64,000 nucleotides of DNA from DASXMX01 sp036794395 (GCA_036794395.1 DAIRGS010000001.1:4156-68155), one strand, 5' to 3'. Numbered from the stretch's first letter, positions 29,464 through 37,878 are shown. Notes: generated by a model from the sequence alone, not told the origin. Numbers and translations: made by a program.

Positions 29464-31020
29464 TTAGTTGTCGAATTGCTGCGCGGCGAGGCCTTGGGCG
29501 ATCCATGAGCCGTCGGGAAGTTGTGCGAGATCGAATGGGGGTTGGGGGCGGGATGCCTGGCCGGCGTTAGCGCCGCGGGCTTTTTGGTTGCCGGAGGGGT
29601 TGGCGGGGTCGAATTGGGGTTTGGTGGGATCGTAGGCGGGGTTGGGGGTGGGCATCTGAGCGCCAACCTGGTTGCGCCAGGCGTGGAGCTGATTGCGCAG
29701 GTCGTTCACCTTTTCGGGGAGTTGAGTGGACAGGTCGTGTTGCTCGCCGAGATCGTCGTGAAGGTTGTAGAGTTCCACGTGCATGTCGTCGAAGAACTCG
29801 ATGAGTTTGAAGTCTCCCTGGTGGATGGCTCCGTAGGGCATAGCGCCGCCGAGCTGGTAGTGCTGGTGATGGGGGTAGTGCCAGTAAAGCGATCTCGGTG
29901 CGAGAGTGCCGGATTGGCGGAGCAGCGGCGCAAAGCTGACGCCGTCGCTGATGTGGCCGGGCTGGTCGGGGATGCCGGCGATTTCGAGCAGCGTGGGATA
30001 GTAATCGATGCTGATCACGGGTGTTTCGCTGGAGCTGCCGGGGCGCGTGATAGCGGGCCAGTAGACAATGAGCGGGACGCGCGTGCCACCTTCGTAGCAC
30101 GAGCCTTTGCCGGCTCGAAGAGGAAGGTTGGAGGTCGTGGGCACGCGGCCGCCATTATCGGAAGCGAAGATCACGATGGTTTTTTCCGACAGGCCGAGAT
30201 CTGCTAGTTTCTGGCGAACGCGCGCGACGGTCTGGTCGACGCCTTCGACCATGGCGGCGTAGGCGGGGTTGTGCTGGGCGAGGCCGCGTTTGTTTTTCCG
30301 GCGGTATTTTTCGACCAGATCGGCCCGGCCCTGAATTGGCGTGTGGACCGCGAAGTGGGACAGGTACAGGAAGAAGGGGCGGTCTTTTGATCGCTCGATG
30401 AAGTTAAGGGCTTCATCGCCGAGGCGATCGGTGAGATAGTCGCCGTCCTTGCCTTCGGGAAGCGTGGCAATTTTCCAGGGGGCGAAATAAGTGGTCGGAT
30501 TGGAAGCGGAGGTGCCGGCGATGTTGAGATCGAAGCCGTGCTTTTCGGGGTAATAGGGCTCGTTACCAAGGTGCCATTTGCCGATGCACGCCGTCGCGTA
30601 GCCGGCGGAGCGAAGGACGTCGGCCACGGTGGTTTCGTTTAAGGGCAGGTATTTGGTCCAATCGGGGACGAGCATTTTGGGATTCACGGGCATCATGCCG
30701 GGGATCCAGTCGGTGATATGCAGGCGGCCGGGGTATTTGCCGGTGAGGATGCTGGCGCGGGTGGGAGAGCAGACGGTGCAGGCGGAGTAATTCTGCGTGA
30801 ACTTCATTCCATCGCGGGCGAGACGATCGATGGCGGGCGTTTCGTAAAGTTCGCTGCCAAAGCACGCGACATCGGTCCAACCGAGATCGTCGGCGAGGAT
30901 GAAAACGATGTTGGGTTTTGAGGCATCGGGCTTCGAAGGAGTTTGGGCTAGAGCACTCCCCGCGGAGATCATGATCGCAACGAGAAACGCACAGCCCATT
31001 CCGACAGACCGGATGCCCAT
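29464..31020 (-). CDS. secreted type I sulfatase (arylsulfatase family)
   Basis: Hydrolyses sulfate esters, most likely on sulfated polysaccharides. The 518-residue precursor has a Sec signal peptide (cleavage near SALAQ) and a complete type I sulfatase site: DDLGW metal aspartates, CSPTRASILTGKYP with the cysteine that becomes formylglycine, GKWHLG, HTPIQ and FASDNGG. The start is ATG with AAGGAG seven bases upstream. The C-terminal tail is Pro/Asn-rich. Activation needs a formylglycine-generating enzyme; the SUMF1-like protein at 34308 lacks a key cysteine, so the true activator is probably elsewhere. Confidence 0.92.
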   Translation of the reverse strand: MGIRSVGMGCAFLVAIMISAGSALAQTPSKPDASKPNIVFILADDLGWTDVACFGSELYETPAIDRLARDGMKFTQNYSACTVCSPTRASILTGKYPGRLHITDWIPGMMPVNPKMLVPDWTKYLPLNETTVADVLRSAGYATACIGKWHLGNEPYYPEKHGFDLNIAGTSASNPTTYFAPWKIATLPEGKDGDYLTDRLGDEALNFIERSKDRPFFLYLSHFAVHTPIQGRADLVEKYRRKNKRGLAQHNPAYAAMVEGVDQTVARVRQKLADLGLSEKTIVIFASDNGGRVPTTSNLPLRAGKGSCYEGGTRVPLIVYWPAITRPGSSSETPVISIDYYPTLLEIAGIPDQPGHISDGVSFAPLLRQSGTLAPRSLYWHYPHHQHYQLGGAMPYGAIHQGDFKLIEFFDDMHVELYNLHDDLGEQHDLSTQLPEKVNDLRNQLHAWRNQVGAQMPTPNPAYDPTKPQFDPANPSGNQKARGANAGQASRPQPPFDLAQLPDGSWIAQGLAAQQFDN

Positions 31021-31168
31021 GGCGTTGCTCCTTTTTCGATTTGCAGGCCGATTCTAGCGGCGCGATCCGCCAATACGTGAGGCGCGCCTCATCGCGGGAG
31101 TTTGTCTTGCGGGCCATCTGCTTAGCCGGTGCTCGGCCGATTTGGCAAAGCAAATCGCGGTTTTCGGA

Positions 31169-32500
31169 TCACATGAATTTGTATTCGTTCGGCACCGCCA
31201 CCGGCGCCACCGCCAGCGGACCCCATTGGAATCCGCTCGCGGGCGCGAGGTCTTGTTTAGAGTTGAGGATCTGATCCCAGGTAATGGTCTGCCCGGAGTA
31301 AGCCGACTCACGAGCCATAATGCCCATGAGAGTGGACTTGCACATGTAGTCGCCGTTGTTGATGACTTTTCCGGAGCGGATGGCGCCGAAGAGGGCTTTG
31401 TGCTCGGAATCGTACATATTTTCGGGAGTCGTGGGCTTGCGCTTCCAGTTCACCTTGCCGGTGATGCGGTGCTGCATGAGGTTGGCGGCGCCTTCAGTGC
31501 CGTAGATCAGATCGGAGCTATCGTTGGTGCACTGATCGAATTGGCGGCAGTAGGAGAAGCAACGGACTTGCCGCCCGCCGGGCAGATCCCACTCGAAGAC
31601 GTTGCCGAAGTGGTCATAGATATTGCCGAACTGCGGGGCAGTGCGCTGCTGACGACCGCCGGAGCTGGTAACGCGCGTGGGCGGAACGTCGCCCATCACC
31701 CAAAGCGCCTTGTCGAGGCTGTGGATGTGCTGCTCGACGACGTGATCGCCGGAGAGATAGGAGTAATAGAGCCAGTTGCGGATCTGGTTCTCCATGTCGC
31801 TCCACTGGGGCTGGCGGGGCTTGCTCCAGAGCCAACTGGTGAGGTAGTTGGAGTTGATCGCGACGATTTCGCCGATCTTGCCGGAGTGGACCTGCTCCAT
31901 CGTCTCCATGAGGTACTGTTCGTAGCGGTAGCACAAGCCGGAAACGAGGTTCAAGCCTTTCTTGGCGGCGGCGGCAGAGAGATCCATCACTTCCTTGACG
32001 CTCTTGGCGTCCACGCCGACCGGCTTCTCGCAGAATATCTGCTTGCCCTTTTCGATGGCATACTTGAGATGCGTGGGCCGGAAGTGCGGGGTGGTGGCCA
32101 GCAGCACAACGTCCACACTGTCGATGAGGTTCTTGTAGCCGTCCCAGCCTGAGAAGATATTGTCTTTGGAAACGTCCACCTGGGCGGGGATGTCGGCGGT
32201 GTTGCCCTTGATCAGGCCAAGGCCAAGCTCGGCCTGGTCCTTGAAGAGATCGCAGACCGCGTGCAGGACAGTGCCTTCGTCGGCATGAATGGCCTGGCTG
32301 GCCGCGCCGCATCCGCGACCGCCGCACCCGACCAAACCCACCTTGAGCTTGTCGCTCCCTGCCGCGTACACGGCGCTGGCGAGCGCCGGGGTGATCAATG
32401 CCGCACCCGCCATGGCGGCGGCGGACGTGGTCATGAACCGGCGGCGGCTGGGTTGGGCCGGCTGGGATGTGGATACTTTTTTCTCTTGCGTTTCGGGCAT
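31169..32500 (-). CDS. TAT-exported Gfo/Idh/MocA family oxidoreductase
   Basis: A 443-residue protein with TAT signal SRRRFMTTSAAAMAGAAL (about residues 18-35), Rossmann motif KVGLVGCGGRG (about 51-61) and the family motif FCEKPVGVDAKSV. I start at ATG 32500, which has GGAGG eight bases upstream; the longer ORF to 32569 has no comparable site. Such periplasmic dehydrogenases are abundant in planctomycetes and probably modify sugars. A REP pair lies 77 bp upstream of the start codon. The gene may be transcribed from there or from the ApbE promoter further up. Confidence 0.87.
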   Translation of the reverse strand: MPETQEKKVSTSQPAQPSRRRFMTTSAAAMAGAALITPALASAVYAAGSDKLKVGLVGCGGRGCGAASQAIHADEGTVLHAVCDLFKDQAELGLGLIKGNTADIPAQVDVSKDNIFSGWDGYKNLIDSVDVVLLATTPHFRPTHLKYAIEKGKQIFCEKPVGVDAKSVKEVMDLSAAAAKKGLNLVSGLCYRYEQYLMETMEQVHSGKIGEIVAINSNYLTSWLWSKPRQPQWSDMENQIRNWLYYSYLSGDHVVEQHIHSLDKALWVMGDVPPTRVTSSGGRQQRTAPQFGNIYDHFGNVFEWDLPGGRQVRCFSYCRQFDQCTNDSSDLIYGTEGAANLMQHRITGKVNWKRKPTTPENMYDSEHKALFGAIRSGKVINNGDYMCKSTLMGIMARESAYSGQTITWDQILNSKQDLAPASGFQWGPLAVAPVAVPNEYKFM

Positions 32501-32576
32501 GGATAAGCCTCCAAAGGATTCGACTGAAGATCGGGCCGCCTCCGCGACGGCATGGGACGATTTTGCCAAAGTTTCA

Positions 32577-32651
32577 ATTGGGAGGGCGAGGCTCCCGCCG
32601 AGTTGGGATTTTTGCGAAAACCACAGCTCGGCGGGAGCCTCGCACTCCCAA
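32577..32651. repeat. REP-type inverted pair between ApbE and oxidoreductase genes
   Basis: A 75-bp palindrome. The left arm TTGGGAGGGCGAGGCTCCCG (one base changed from the family consensus) and the right arm GGGAGCCTCGCACTCCCAAT enclose a short AT-rich loop. It occupies the intercistronic space of two minus-strand genes and has no outer CAGGGC ends. Confidence 0.75.
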
Positions 32652-32694
32652 TCGGGTTACAACCACCGGCTTGGGATGTTTACCGCCGCGTGGG

Positions 32695-33798
32695 TTAGTG
32701 TAATGGATTCGTTGCGGGCGCGGAAGCGGGAGAGTCGTGGGGAAGCAGATATTGGGGGAAGCGTTGGGATTCATAGAGTGTCTCCGTGCCGGCATCGTCA
32801 ATCGTGACAATTCGGGCCGCCGCGCCGTCTAGTCGTTCGATCATCTCCAAACCTTTCTTCGGGCCCAGAATGCTGACGGCGGTGGCGGACCAATCAGCGG
32901 TGGTTCCGCTGGGGGCGAGGGTTGTAACACCTATGCGGAACGTGAGGCTCAAGCCGGTGCGCGGATCGATGATGTGGGAGTATCGTTTGCCGTTGATGGT
33001 GGCGGAGCGGTAGGTGTCGCCGGAGGTGGAGACGGCGTAGTTTCGGAATTGAACGTGATCGGAAATCTGCTGCGGGTCTTTGAGGGATTGGATGGCGACG
33101 CGCCAATCCTTGCGGGCGGGCGGTGGATCGCCGACGGTGATGTCGCCGGCCGAGCCGCACAGGGCGCGGGTGATGCCGCGGTGATTGAGGAGCTTGAGGA
33201 CCTGGTCGGAGGTGTAGCCCTTGGCGATGCCGCCGACATCAAGTTGCATGCCCGCGTGCATCAAATGGACGCGGTGGTGCTCGCGATCGAGCTTGATGTA
33301 GCGCCAGCCGATGCATGCAAGCGCCTCTTTGAGCTTCCGGGGATCCGGAAGCTTCCCATCTTTTTTGCTCTGGCGTTGGAGCTTGGACAGCGGGCCGACC
33401 GTGATGTCAAACGCGCCATCGGAGGCTTGAGCGGCTTCGACTGCCTTACAGAGAAGCTCCCACATATCATCGCTGACATCGACCGGCTCGGTCATCGGCC
33501 CGGCATCGGTGCGGCGCGAGAGTTGACTGAGCTCACTGCCGGGGTCGTAGTCGCTGAAGACGTTGTTGAGTTGATCGACCCGGTTCCAGGCGGCCTCGGC
33601 GGCGTCATCGGCGGTTTTGGCGTCATCGCAGTAGATGAGCAACTGGAAAATTGTGCCCATCTTCTGCTGCTGATAGGCGAACTCACGCTGCTCGCCGGCG
33701 ACGGAAAGGGCGGGAAGCATCCAGCAGAACACGAGAATCAGCATTGCGACGCCGCGCGATACGGTTATTCTAAATGACCGTGCGGGATTCCGCGCCAT
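32695..33798 (-). CDS. apbE: FAD:protein FMN transferase
   Basis: Covalently attaches FMN to threonine in target flavoproteins such as Rnf/Nqr subunits, in the periplasm. ApbE signatures are QLDVGGIAKGYTSDQV (FAD/metal site), STSGDTYR and HIIDPRTGLSL. A hydrophobic export signal, MLILVFCWMLPALSVAG, starts 18 residues into the 367-residue form used here. The ATG at 33798 lies within the left end of a 274-bp repeat, so the first residues, MARNPARSFR, are repeat-encoded. An alternative ATG at 33744 lies outside the repeat but gives a signal without basic residues. Neither has a strong ribosome site. Confidence 0.85.
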   Translation of the reverse strand: MARNPARSFRITVSRGVAMLILVFCWMLPALSVAGEQREFAYQQQKMGTIFQLLIYCDDAKTADDAAEAAWNRVDQLNNVFSDYDPGSELSQLSRRTDAGPMTEPVDVSDDMWELLCKAVEAAQASDGAFDITVGPLSKLQRQSKKDGKLPDPRKLKEALACIGWRYIKLDREHHRVHLMHAGMQLDVGGIAKGYTSDQVLKLLNHRGITRALCGSAGDITVGDPPPARKDWRVAIQSLKDPQQISDHVQFRNYAVSTSGDTYRSATINGKRYSHIIDPRTGLSLTFRIGVTTLAPSGTTADWSATAVSILGPKKGLEMIERLDGAAARIVTIDDAGTETLYESQRFPQYLLPHDSPASAPATNPLH

Positions 33799-34041
33799 TG
33801 CTTTCAAGTGGCACGGCCTTCCAGGCCGTGGACGGGGACGCTTCGGGTCGGGCGCCGGGTGAGATGTGGGAAAACCAACTTTCCTTGAGGGAGCATTTTC
33901 TTCCCGCAACTTCAGAAGGTTGTCTTTGTATCGAAACTTGGTTTTCCCAAATCGAACCCGTCGCTGGGAATCATCCCCCTTGACCATGGGCTGGAAGCCC
34001 ATGCCACGAAATGGCGCGGAATCGTGCATGGTCATTTAGAA
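33768..34041. mobile_element. 274-bp MITE-like element, copy 1
   Basis: Terminal inverted repeats begin TTCTAAATGACC and extend over 30 bases through GATTCCGCGCCATT. The interior has a GGCACGGCC-type hairpin near each end (GCCTTCCAGGCC at the left, GGGCTGGAAGCCC at the right). A second inverted pair GTGGGAAAACCAACTTTC/GAAACTTGGTTTTCCCA flanks the middle. There is no credible coding sequence. A diverged second copy lies at 47145-47410. The left end provides the apbE start codon region. Confidence 0.75.
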
Positions 34042-34307
34042 CTCCACGGAGTTGAGTCGTTTTAGCTCGTCTGAATCTTACAAAGAGGATGGTGAACTTG
34101 ACTTCCGACACCGTTGAAATGGCGACATTATCACTAGGAAACTTGTAAACCCGGTCGCGAAGCCCTTTCCGCACAGAAACTCTCGCGGCGGCCATCATTA
34201 CAACCCCAAATTGACCGCGATTGCGTCAACAATCAGGCACTACTAGGATATGCATTCCAGAGGGCGAAGTATCAATCCGCATTCCAAGAAAGACGAGGAA
34301 TCACAAA
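34042..34307. other. non-coding leader between MITE and SUMF1-like gene
   Basis: About 266 bp with no open frame I can support on either strand. It must hold the promoter of the downstream SUMF1-like gene; I see no clear -35/-10 pair. GACGAGGAA near the end is the ribosome site for the GTG at 34308. Confidence 0.4.
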
Positions 34308-35459
34308 GTGTTTTCCAGCCTTGCCAACTGTCGCAACCCCAAGCTGAGCAAGCGGGTGTCATTCGTGCTGGCCGTTTCGCTGGCCGTCGCGGGACTACTC
34401 ACCGGCGCCGCGTGTGTGAAGGCCGCACCGGCCGCTGATCCGAGTAAGCCGTTCGAGCAGAAGCTCGATGGCACCGACGTGAGCTTCAAAATGGTGCCGA
34501 TCCCCGCGGGCGCCTTTCTGATGGGCAGCCCCGAATCGGAGGCCGGCCGCGCCAAGACCGAAGGCCCCCAGCATGAAGTGAAGATTGACCCGTTCTTCAT
34601 GGAAGAGCATGAAGTGACGTGGGCGGAATACAACCTGTTCCTGAATAATTACAACCGCCTTGCCGGAAAAGGATTCGCGCCCGTTCCAAAAGACAAGCTG
34701 GCCGATGCGGTTACGTTTCCGACCCCGATGTACGATTTGGACGCGGGGCCGGCGCTTCAGCGAATGGGCGGACGCACGGGGAAGTTCCCGGCGGTGATCA
34801 TGTCGCAGTACGCGGCCAAGCAGTACACCAAATGGCTGAGCAAAAAGACGGGCCGGTTTTATCGTTTGCCCAGCGAGGCCGAATGGGAGTACGCCGCCCG
34901 CGCGGGGACAAAAACGGCGTACTTCTTCGGGGATGATCCCGCGAAGCTCGGGGATTTTGCCTGGTTCAAGACCAACTCCAACGAGGCCGACGGCGACACC
35001 GGGTACCACCCGATCATGAGCAAGAAGCCTAATCCTTGGGGCCTGTACGATATCTACGGCAACGCCTCGGAATGGTGCATCGACCAGTACGCGGCCGACT
35101 GGTACGCCCAGTTCGGCGGCAAAAGCACGGAAGCTGAAAAAGCGGTGAATTGGCCCAAGGTGCAGTATCCGCGCGTGCTTCGCGGCGGGAATTATGACTC
35201 TGAAGCCGCCGAGTGCCGTTCAGCGGCGCGCATGGGCTCGAATCGGCTGATGAACACCACGGACCCGCAGCTTCCAAAAAGCCCGCACTGGATGAGCGAC
35301 GGATTCATCATTGGATTCCGCGTGATCGCGCCGGTGAAAGAGCCTTCGGAACCCGAAAAGCTGAAGTGGTGGGATGTGGATGATCCCACCACCGCAATGA
35401 CTATTCAGCGAGATCGCGAACAGCGCGCGGTGATCAAGCAGGGGCCGATCGAGAAATAG
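34308..35459 (+). CDS. exported SUMF1/formylglycine-generating-enzyme-like protein
   Basis: I start at GTG 34308 because GAGGA lies eight bases upstream and a signal peptide (VSFVLAVSLAVAGLLTG) follows. The 383-residue protein has the FGE fold from about residue 60: VPIPAGAFLMGSPESE, EVTWAEYNLFLN, RLPSEAEWEYAARAG, NPWGLYDIYGNASEWC and LRGGNYDSEAAECRSAAR. In catalytic FGEs the last motif has two redox cysteines; here the first position is Ser and only the second Cys remains. It is therefore probably a non-catalytic or differently acting paralogue, as most planctomycete SUMF1-domain proteins seem to be. Confidence 0.82.
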   Translation: MFSSLANCRNPKLSKRVSFVLAVSLAVAGLLTGAACVKAAPAADPSKPFEQKLDGTDVSFKMVPIPAGAFLMGSPESEAGRAKTEGPQHEVKIDPFFMEEHEVTWAEYNLFLNNYNRLAGKGFAPVPKDKLADAVTFPTPMYDLDAGPALQRMGGRTGKFPAVIMSQYAAKQYTKWLSKKTGRFYRLPSEAEWEYAARAGTKTAYFFGDDPAKLGDFAWFKTNSNEADGDTGYHPIMSKKPNPWGLYDIYGNASEWCIDQYAADWYAQFGGKSTEAEKAVNWPKVQYPRVLRGGNYDSEAAECRSAARMGSNRLMNTTDPQLPKSPHWMSDGFIIGFRVIAPVKEPSEPEKLKWWDVDDPTTAMTIQRDREQRAVIKQGPIEK

Positions 35460-35512
35460 AACGCTGTCGAGAACTCATGGTGCAGGTTGGAAACTGACTG
35501 TGAACGCGCCCT

Positions 35513-35622
35513 GTGACACGGGTTTGCAACCCGTGATGACGGTCTTCCGGTGAAAGTTGATCTGAATCAAAAGCTTTTTTGAAAAAGACAGACTGGCTGA
35601 CACAGTTGAAAACCCGTGTCAC
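35513..35622. repeat. 110-bp element with 13-bp inverted ends
   Basis: GTGACACGGGTTT (35513-35525) and AAACCCGTGTCAC (35610-35622) are perfect inverted ends. The left end also folds on itself (CACGGGTT-TGC-AACCCGTG, 35517-35535). It occupies the gap between the SUMF1-like gene and the next oxidoreductase and could act as a transcript-end hairpin for the former, although no T-run follows. Confidence 0.6.
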
Positions 35623-35700
35623 GAGGACGGAAACGCCGCGGGGTCCGAGATTAACGAAAAACATGTGTCCCAATCATTCATTATGAACCAGGAGCGAGCG

Positions 35701-37053
35701 ATGAACGAGGTACAGGTTCCTTCCCGACGTGATTTTTTGAAGACGTCCGCCGGTGCGGCGGCGGGCGCTGCGTTTGCCGGCACGATGCTGAGCGCAAGCG
35801 GCGTCTACGCCCAAACCGATGACACGATCAAGATCGCCCTGATCGGCTGCGGCGGGCGCGGAACGGCCGCGGCCGGGCAGGCCCTGAGCACCAAGGGGCC
35901 GGTCAAGTTGATCGCGGTTGCCGACGCGTTCGAGGACAACGCGAAGAAGGCCGTGACCGCGCTTAGCGGAGAGCATGGCGATCGCGTCGATGTTAAGCCC
36001 GATCACATCTTTACCGGCTTCGACGCCTATAAGCAGCTTATCGACTGCGGCGCCGATCTGATCATCATCGCAACCTCCCCCGGCTTCCGCCCGATTCATT
36101 TCGAATACGCGGTCGAAAAAGGCAAGAATGTCTTCATGGAAAAGCCCGTCGCCACCGATGGCCCGGGAATCCAGCGCATCATCAAGGCAAACGCCGAGGC
36201 CAAGAAGAAGGGATTGAAGGTTGCCGTCGGGCTTCAGCGCCATCACCAGGCGGGATACATCGAGACGATGAAGCGCATTCACGACGGCGCCATCGGCGGG
36301 ATAGACAACGGCGAAATTGAACTCCTTCGCGTCTACTGGAACGGCACCACCCCCTGGGTTCGCCAGCGCCGGCCGGGCCAGACTGAAATGGAATACCAGA
36401 TGCGCAACTGGTACTTCTTCACCTGGCTGTGCGGCGACCACATCGTCGAGCAGCACATCCACAACCTGGACGTGGCCAACTGGGTCAAGAACGGCCACCC
36501 CGTCAAGGCCGAAGGCATCGGCGGCCGCACCCTCCGCAATGGCCCCGATCACGGCCAGATCTACGACCACCACTACGTCGAATATACCTACGCCGACGGC
36601 ACCAAAATGGCCAGCCAGTGCCGGCATTGGGACCATTCCAAGGGCAACGTTTCCGAACATGCCCACGGCGTGAAGGGCTACGCCGACCTGTCCGCGTACA
36701 CCATCAAGTCAAAGGATGGAAAAACATGGTCCCACCCCCGCCGGGGCGAGCCCAACCCCTATCAGGTTGAGCACGACGATTTCTTCAAGGCCCTTCGCAG
36801 CAACGAGCCTTACAACGAAGCCGACAACGGTATCAACAGCACAATGACCGCCATCCTCGGCCGCATGGCAACTTATTCCGGCGAAGAAATCACCTGGGAA
36901 CAGGGCGTGAATTCCAATCTGGATCTGCACCCGAAGGTGTACGACTTCAACGCCGATCCGAAGGACATCTGGCCCGACGAATCCGTCCGCGTCGCCCCCG
37001 ACCGCGACGGCCGGTATCAGGTTCCGATGCCCGGAATTATCAAGGCGTTCTGA
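35701..37053 (+). CDS. TAT-exported Gfo/Idh/MocA family oxidoreductase
   Basis: A 450-residue protein. The ATG at 35701 is preceded by AGGAG at seven bases; an in-frame GTG at 35665 and ATG at 35683 have poorer context. A TAT signal (SRRDFLKTSAGAAAGAAFAG) leads into the Rossmann motif KIALIGCGGRGTAA (about residues 41-54) and FMEKPVATDGPGIQ. The C-terminal domain contains the conserved ...DHIVEQHIHNLDVANW... helix of this planctomycete subgroup. The closest paralogue in the window is the 31169-32500 gene. An excellent intrinsic terminator follows within 30 bp. Confidence 0.88.
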   Translation: MNEVQVPSRRDFLKTSAGAAAGAAFAGTMLSASGVYAQTDDTIKIALIGCGGRGTAAAGQALSTKGPVKLIAVADAFEDNAKKAVTALSGEHGDRVDVKPDHIFTGFDAYKQLIDCGADLIIIATSPGFRPIHFEYAVEKGKNVFMEKPVATDGPGIQRIIKANAEAKKKGLKVAVGLQRHHQAGYIETMKRIHDGAIGGIDNGEIELLRVYWNGTTPWVRQRRPGQTEMEYQMRNWYFFTWLCGDHIVEQHIHNLDVANWVKNGHPVKAEGIGGRTLRNGPDHGQIYDHHYVEYTYADGTKMASQCRHWDHSKGNVSEHAHGVKGYADLSAYTIKSKDGKTWSHPRRGEPNPYQVEHDDFFKALRSNEPYNEADNGINSTMTAILGRMATYSGEEITWEQGVNSNLDLHPKVYDFNADPKDIWPDESVRVAPDRDGRYQVPMPGIIKAF

Positions 37054-37079
37054 GCCAACCCCTGGCCAACGTAGCTCGA

Positions 37080-37117
37080 ATCGCACCGCTGCCCAAACAG
37101 CGGTGCGATCTTTTTTT
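37080..37117 (+). terminator. intrinsic terminator of the oxidoreductase gene
   Basis: A 12-bp perfect stem ATCGCACCGCTG (37080-37091), 6-base loop CCCAAA, CAGCGGTGCGAT (37098-37109), then seven Ts (37111-37117). It lies 26 bp after the stop codon and just before a REP pair. Confidence 0.9.
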
Positions 37118-37121
37118 AAAA

Positions 37122-37264
37122 GGGAGTGCGAGGCTCCCGCCGAGCTTCTTCCACCACGGAAACGCGCGTGGTTTGACAGGAACTTACCTTTCCGACAGGC
37201 ATAGATATTCGCCTTCCGGGAACGTAACGCGAACAAACACGCTCGGCAGGAGCCTCGCACTCCC
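37122..37264. repeat. REP-type inverted pair downstream of the RAYT gene
   Basis: Left arm GGGAGTGCGAGGCTCCCGCC (37122-) and right arm GGCAGGAGCCTCGCACTCCC (ending 37264), separated by about 95 bp. It ends 33 bp beyond the stop of the minus-strand RAYT gene, so that gene sits between this pair and the one at 37757-37876. Confidence 0.8.
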
Positions 37265-37297
37265 AAGATGGTGGACATCAACTCGTCAGTCGCCAGT

Positions 37298-37819
37298 TCA
37301 CCACGGCAGGTAATTCAATTCGCCTTGATACGGCCAGTCATCGGCAACTGACGCAAGACCAAGTCGAACAGGGTTCTCGCGAACGTAGTTCCATTTCTCC
37401 TGATAGCTCTCACCATCGCGGAGAGTCCGATCCCAATGGTCCGTTTGCCACCGATGCTCCACTAATTTCACCTGCCTTGTAAACTGCGACTTCCAGAACC
37501 TGACCCACGAATCGAAACTGAATTCACGGCTCGCCGGACTGGCAAAAAGGTGAATGTGGTCCGGCATGATGACGTATCTTCCAACGAGCCATTTGTCGGC
37601 GTCGGTCCACACTTTGATTAAAAGCTCATGGATCGGATCACACGCCAGATATGGCCTGCGATCGCGAGTGCATATCGTCAGAAAAACAACTGTGGAGCGG
37701 TTAAGCCGACGGTATACGCCATGCGCAGGCACGTTGCGCGCGAGAAACTTCTCAAAGTGGGAGTGCGAGGCTCCTGCCGGGCTTTTATCGTCGTTCGGCG
37801 GGCGTGATTCGTTTTGCAT
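37298..37819 (-). CDS. REP-associated tyrosine transposase (RAYT, Y1/HUH family)
   Basis: A single-strand DNA nuclease of the TnpA-REP group that is thought to recognise and mobilise REP hairpins. The 173-residue protein has the HUH motif in MPDHIHLFASP, a distal WNYVRENPVRLGLA with the candidate catalytic Tyr, and the DDWPYQGELNYLPW tail usual for this group. ATG 37819 has AAAGGG upstream. Residues about 13-22 (KSPAGASHSH) are encoded by an arm of the REP pair that overlaps the gene start, so part of the N-terminus is repeat-derived. No interruption is visible, so it may be active. Confidence 0.85.
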   Translation of the reverse strand: MQNESRPPNDDKSPAGASHSHFEKFLARNVPAHGVYRRLNRSTVVFLTICTRDRRPYLACDPIHELLIKVWTDADKWLVGRYVIMPDHIHLFASPASREFSFDSWVRFWKSQFTRQVKLVEHRWQTDHWDRTLRDGESYQEKWNYVRENPVRLGLASVADDWPYQGELNYLPW

Positions 37820-37876
37820 CGCATTCCCTTTCAAGTAATTACGATAAACACGCTCGGCAGGAGCCTCGCGCTCCCA
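37757..37876. repeat. REP-type inverted pair overlapping the 5' end of the RAYT gene
   Basis: Left arm GGGAGTGCGAGGCTCCTGCC (37759-) lies inside the RAYT coding sequence. The right arm GGCAGGAGCCTCGCGCTCCC ends at 37875, upstream of the start. The RAYT ribosome site lies in the loop between the arms. The right arm abuts the 3' end of the GH4 gene (stop at 37879). Confidence 0.8.
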
Positions 37877-37878
37877 TG

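Noticed and set aside
33971..34198. 75-residue minus-strand ORF next to the SUMF1-like gene
   Set aside because: Its second half is the translated end of the 274-bp MITE and the rest matches nothing I know.
34308..35459. true formylglycine-generating enzyme for the nearby sulfatase
   Set aside because: The first of the two catalytic cysteines is Ser, so I call it SUMF1-like only.
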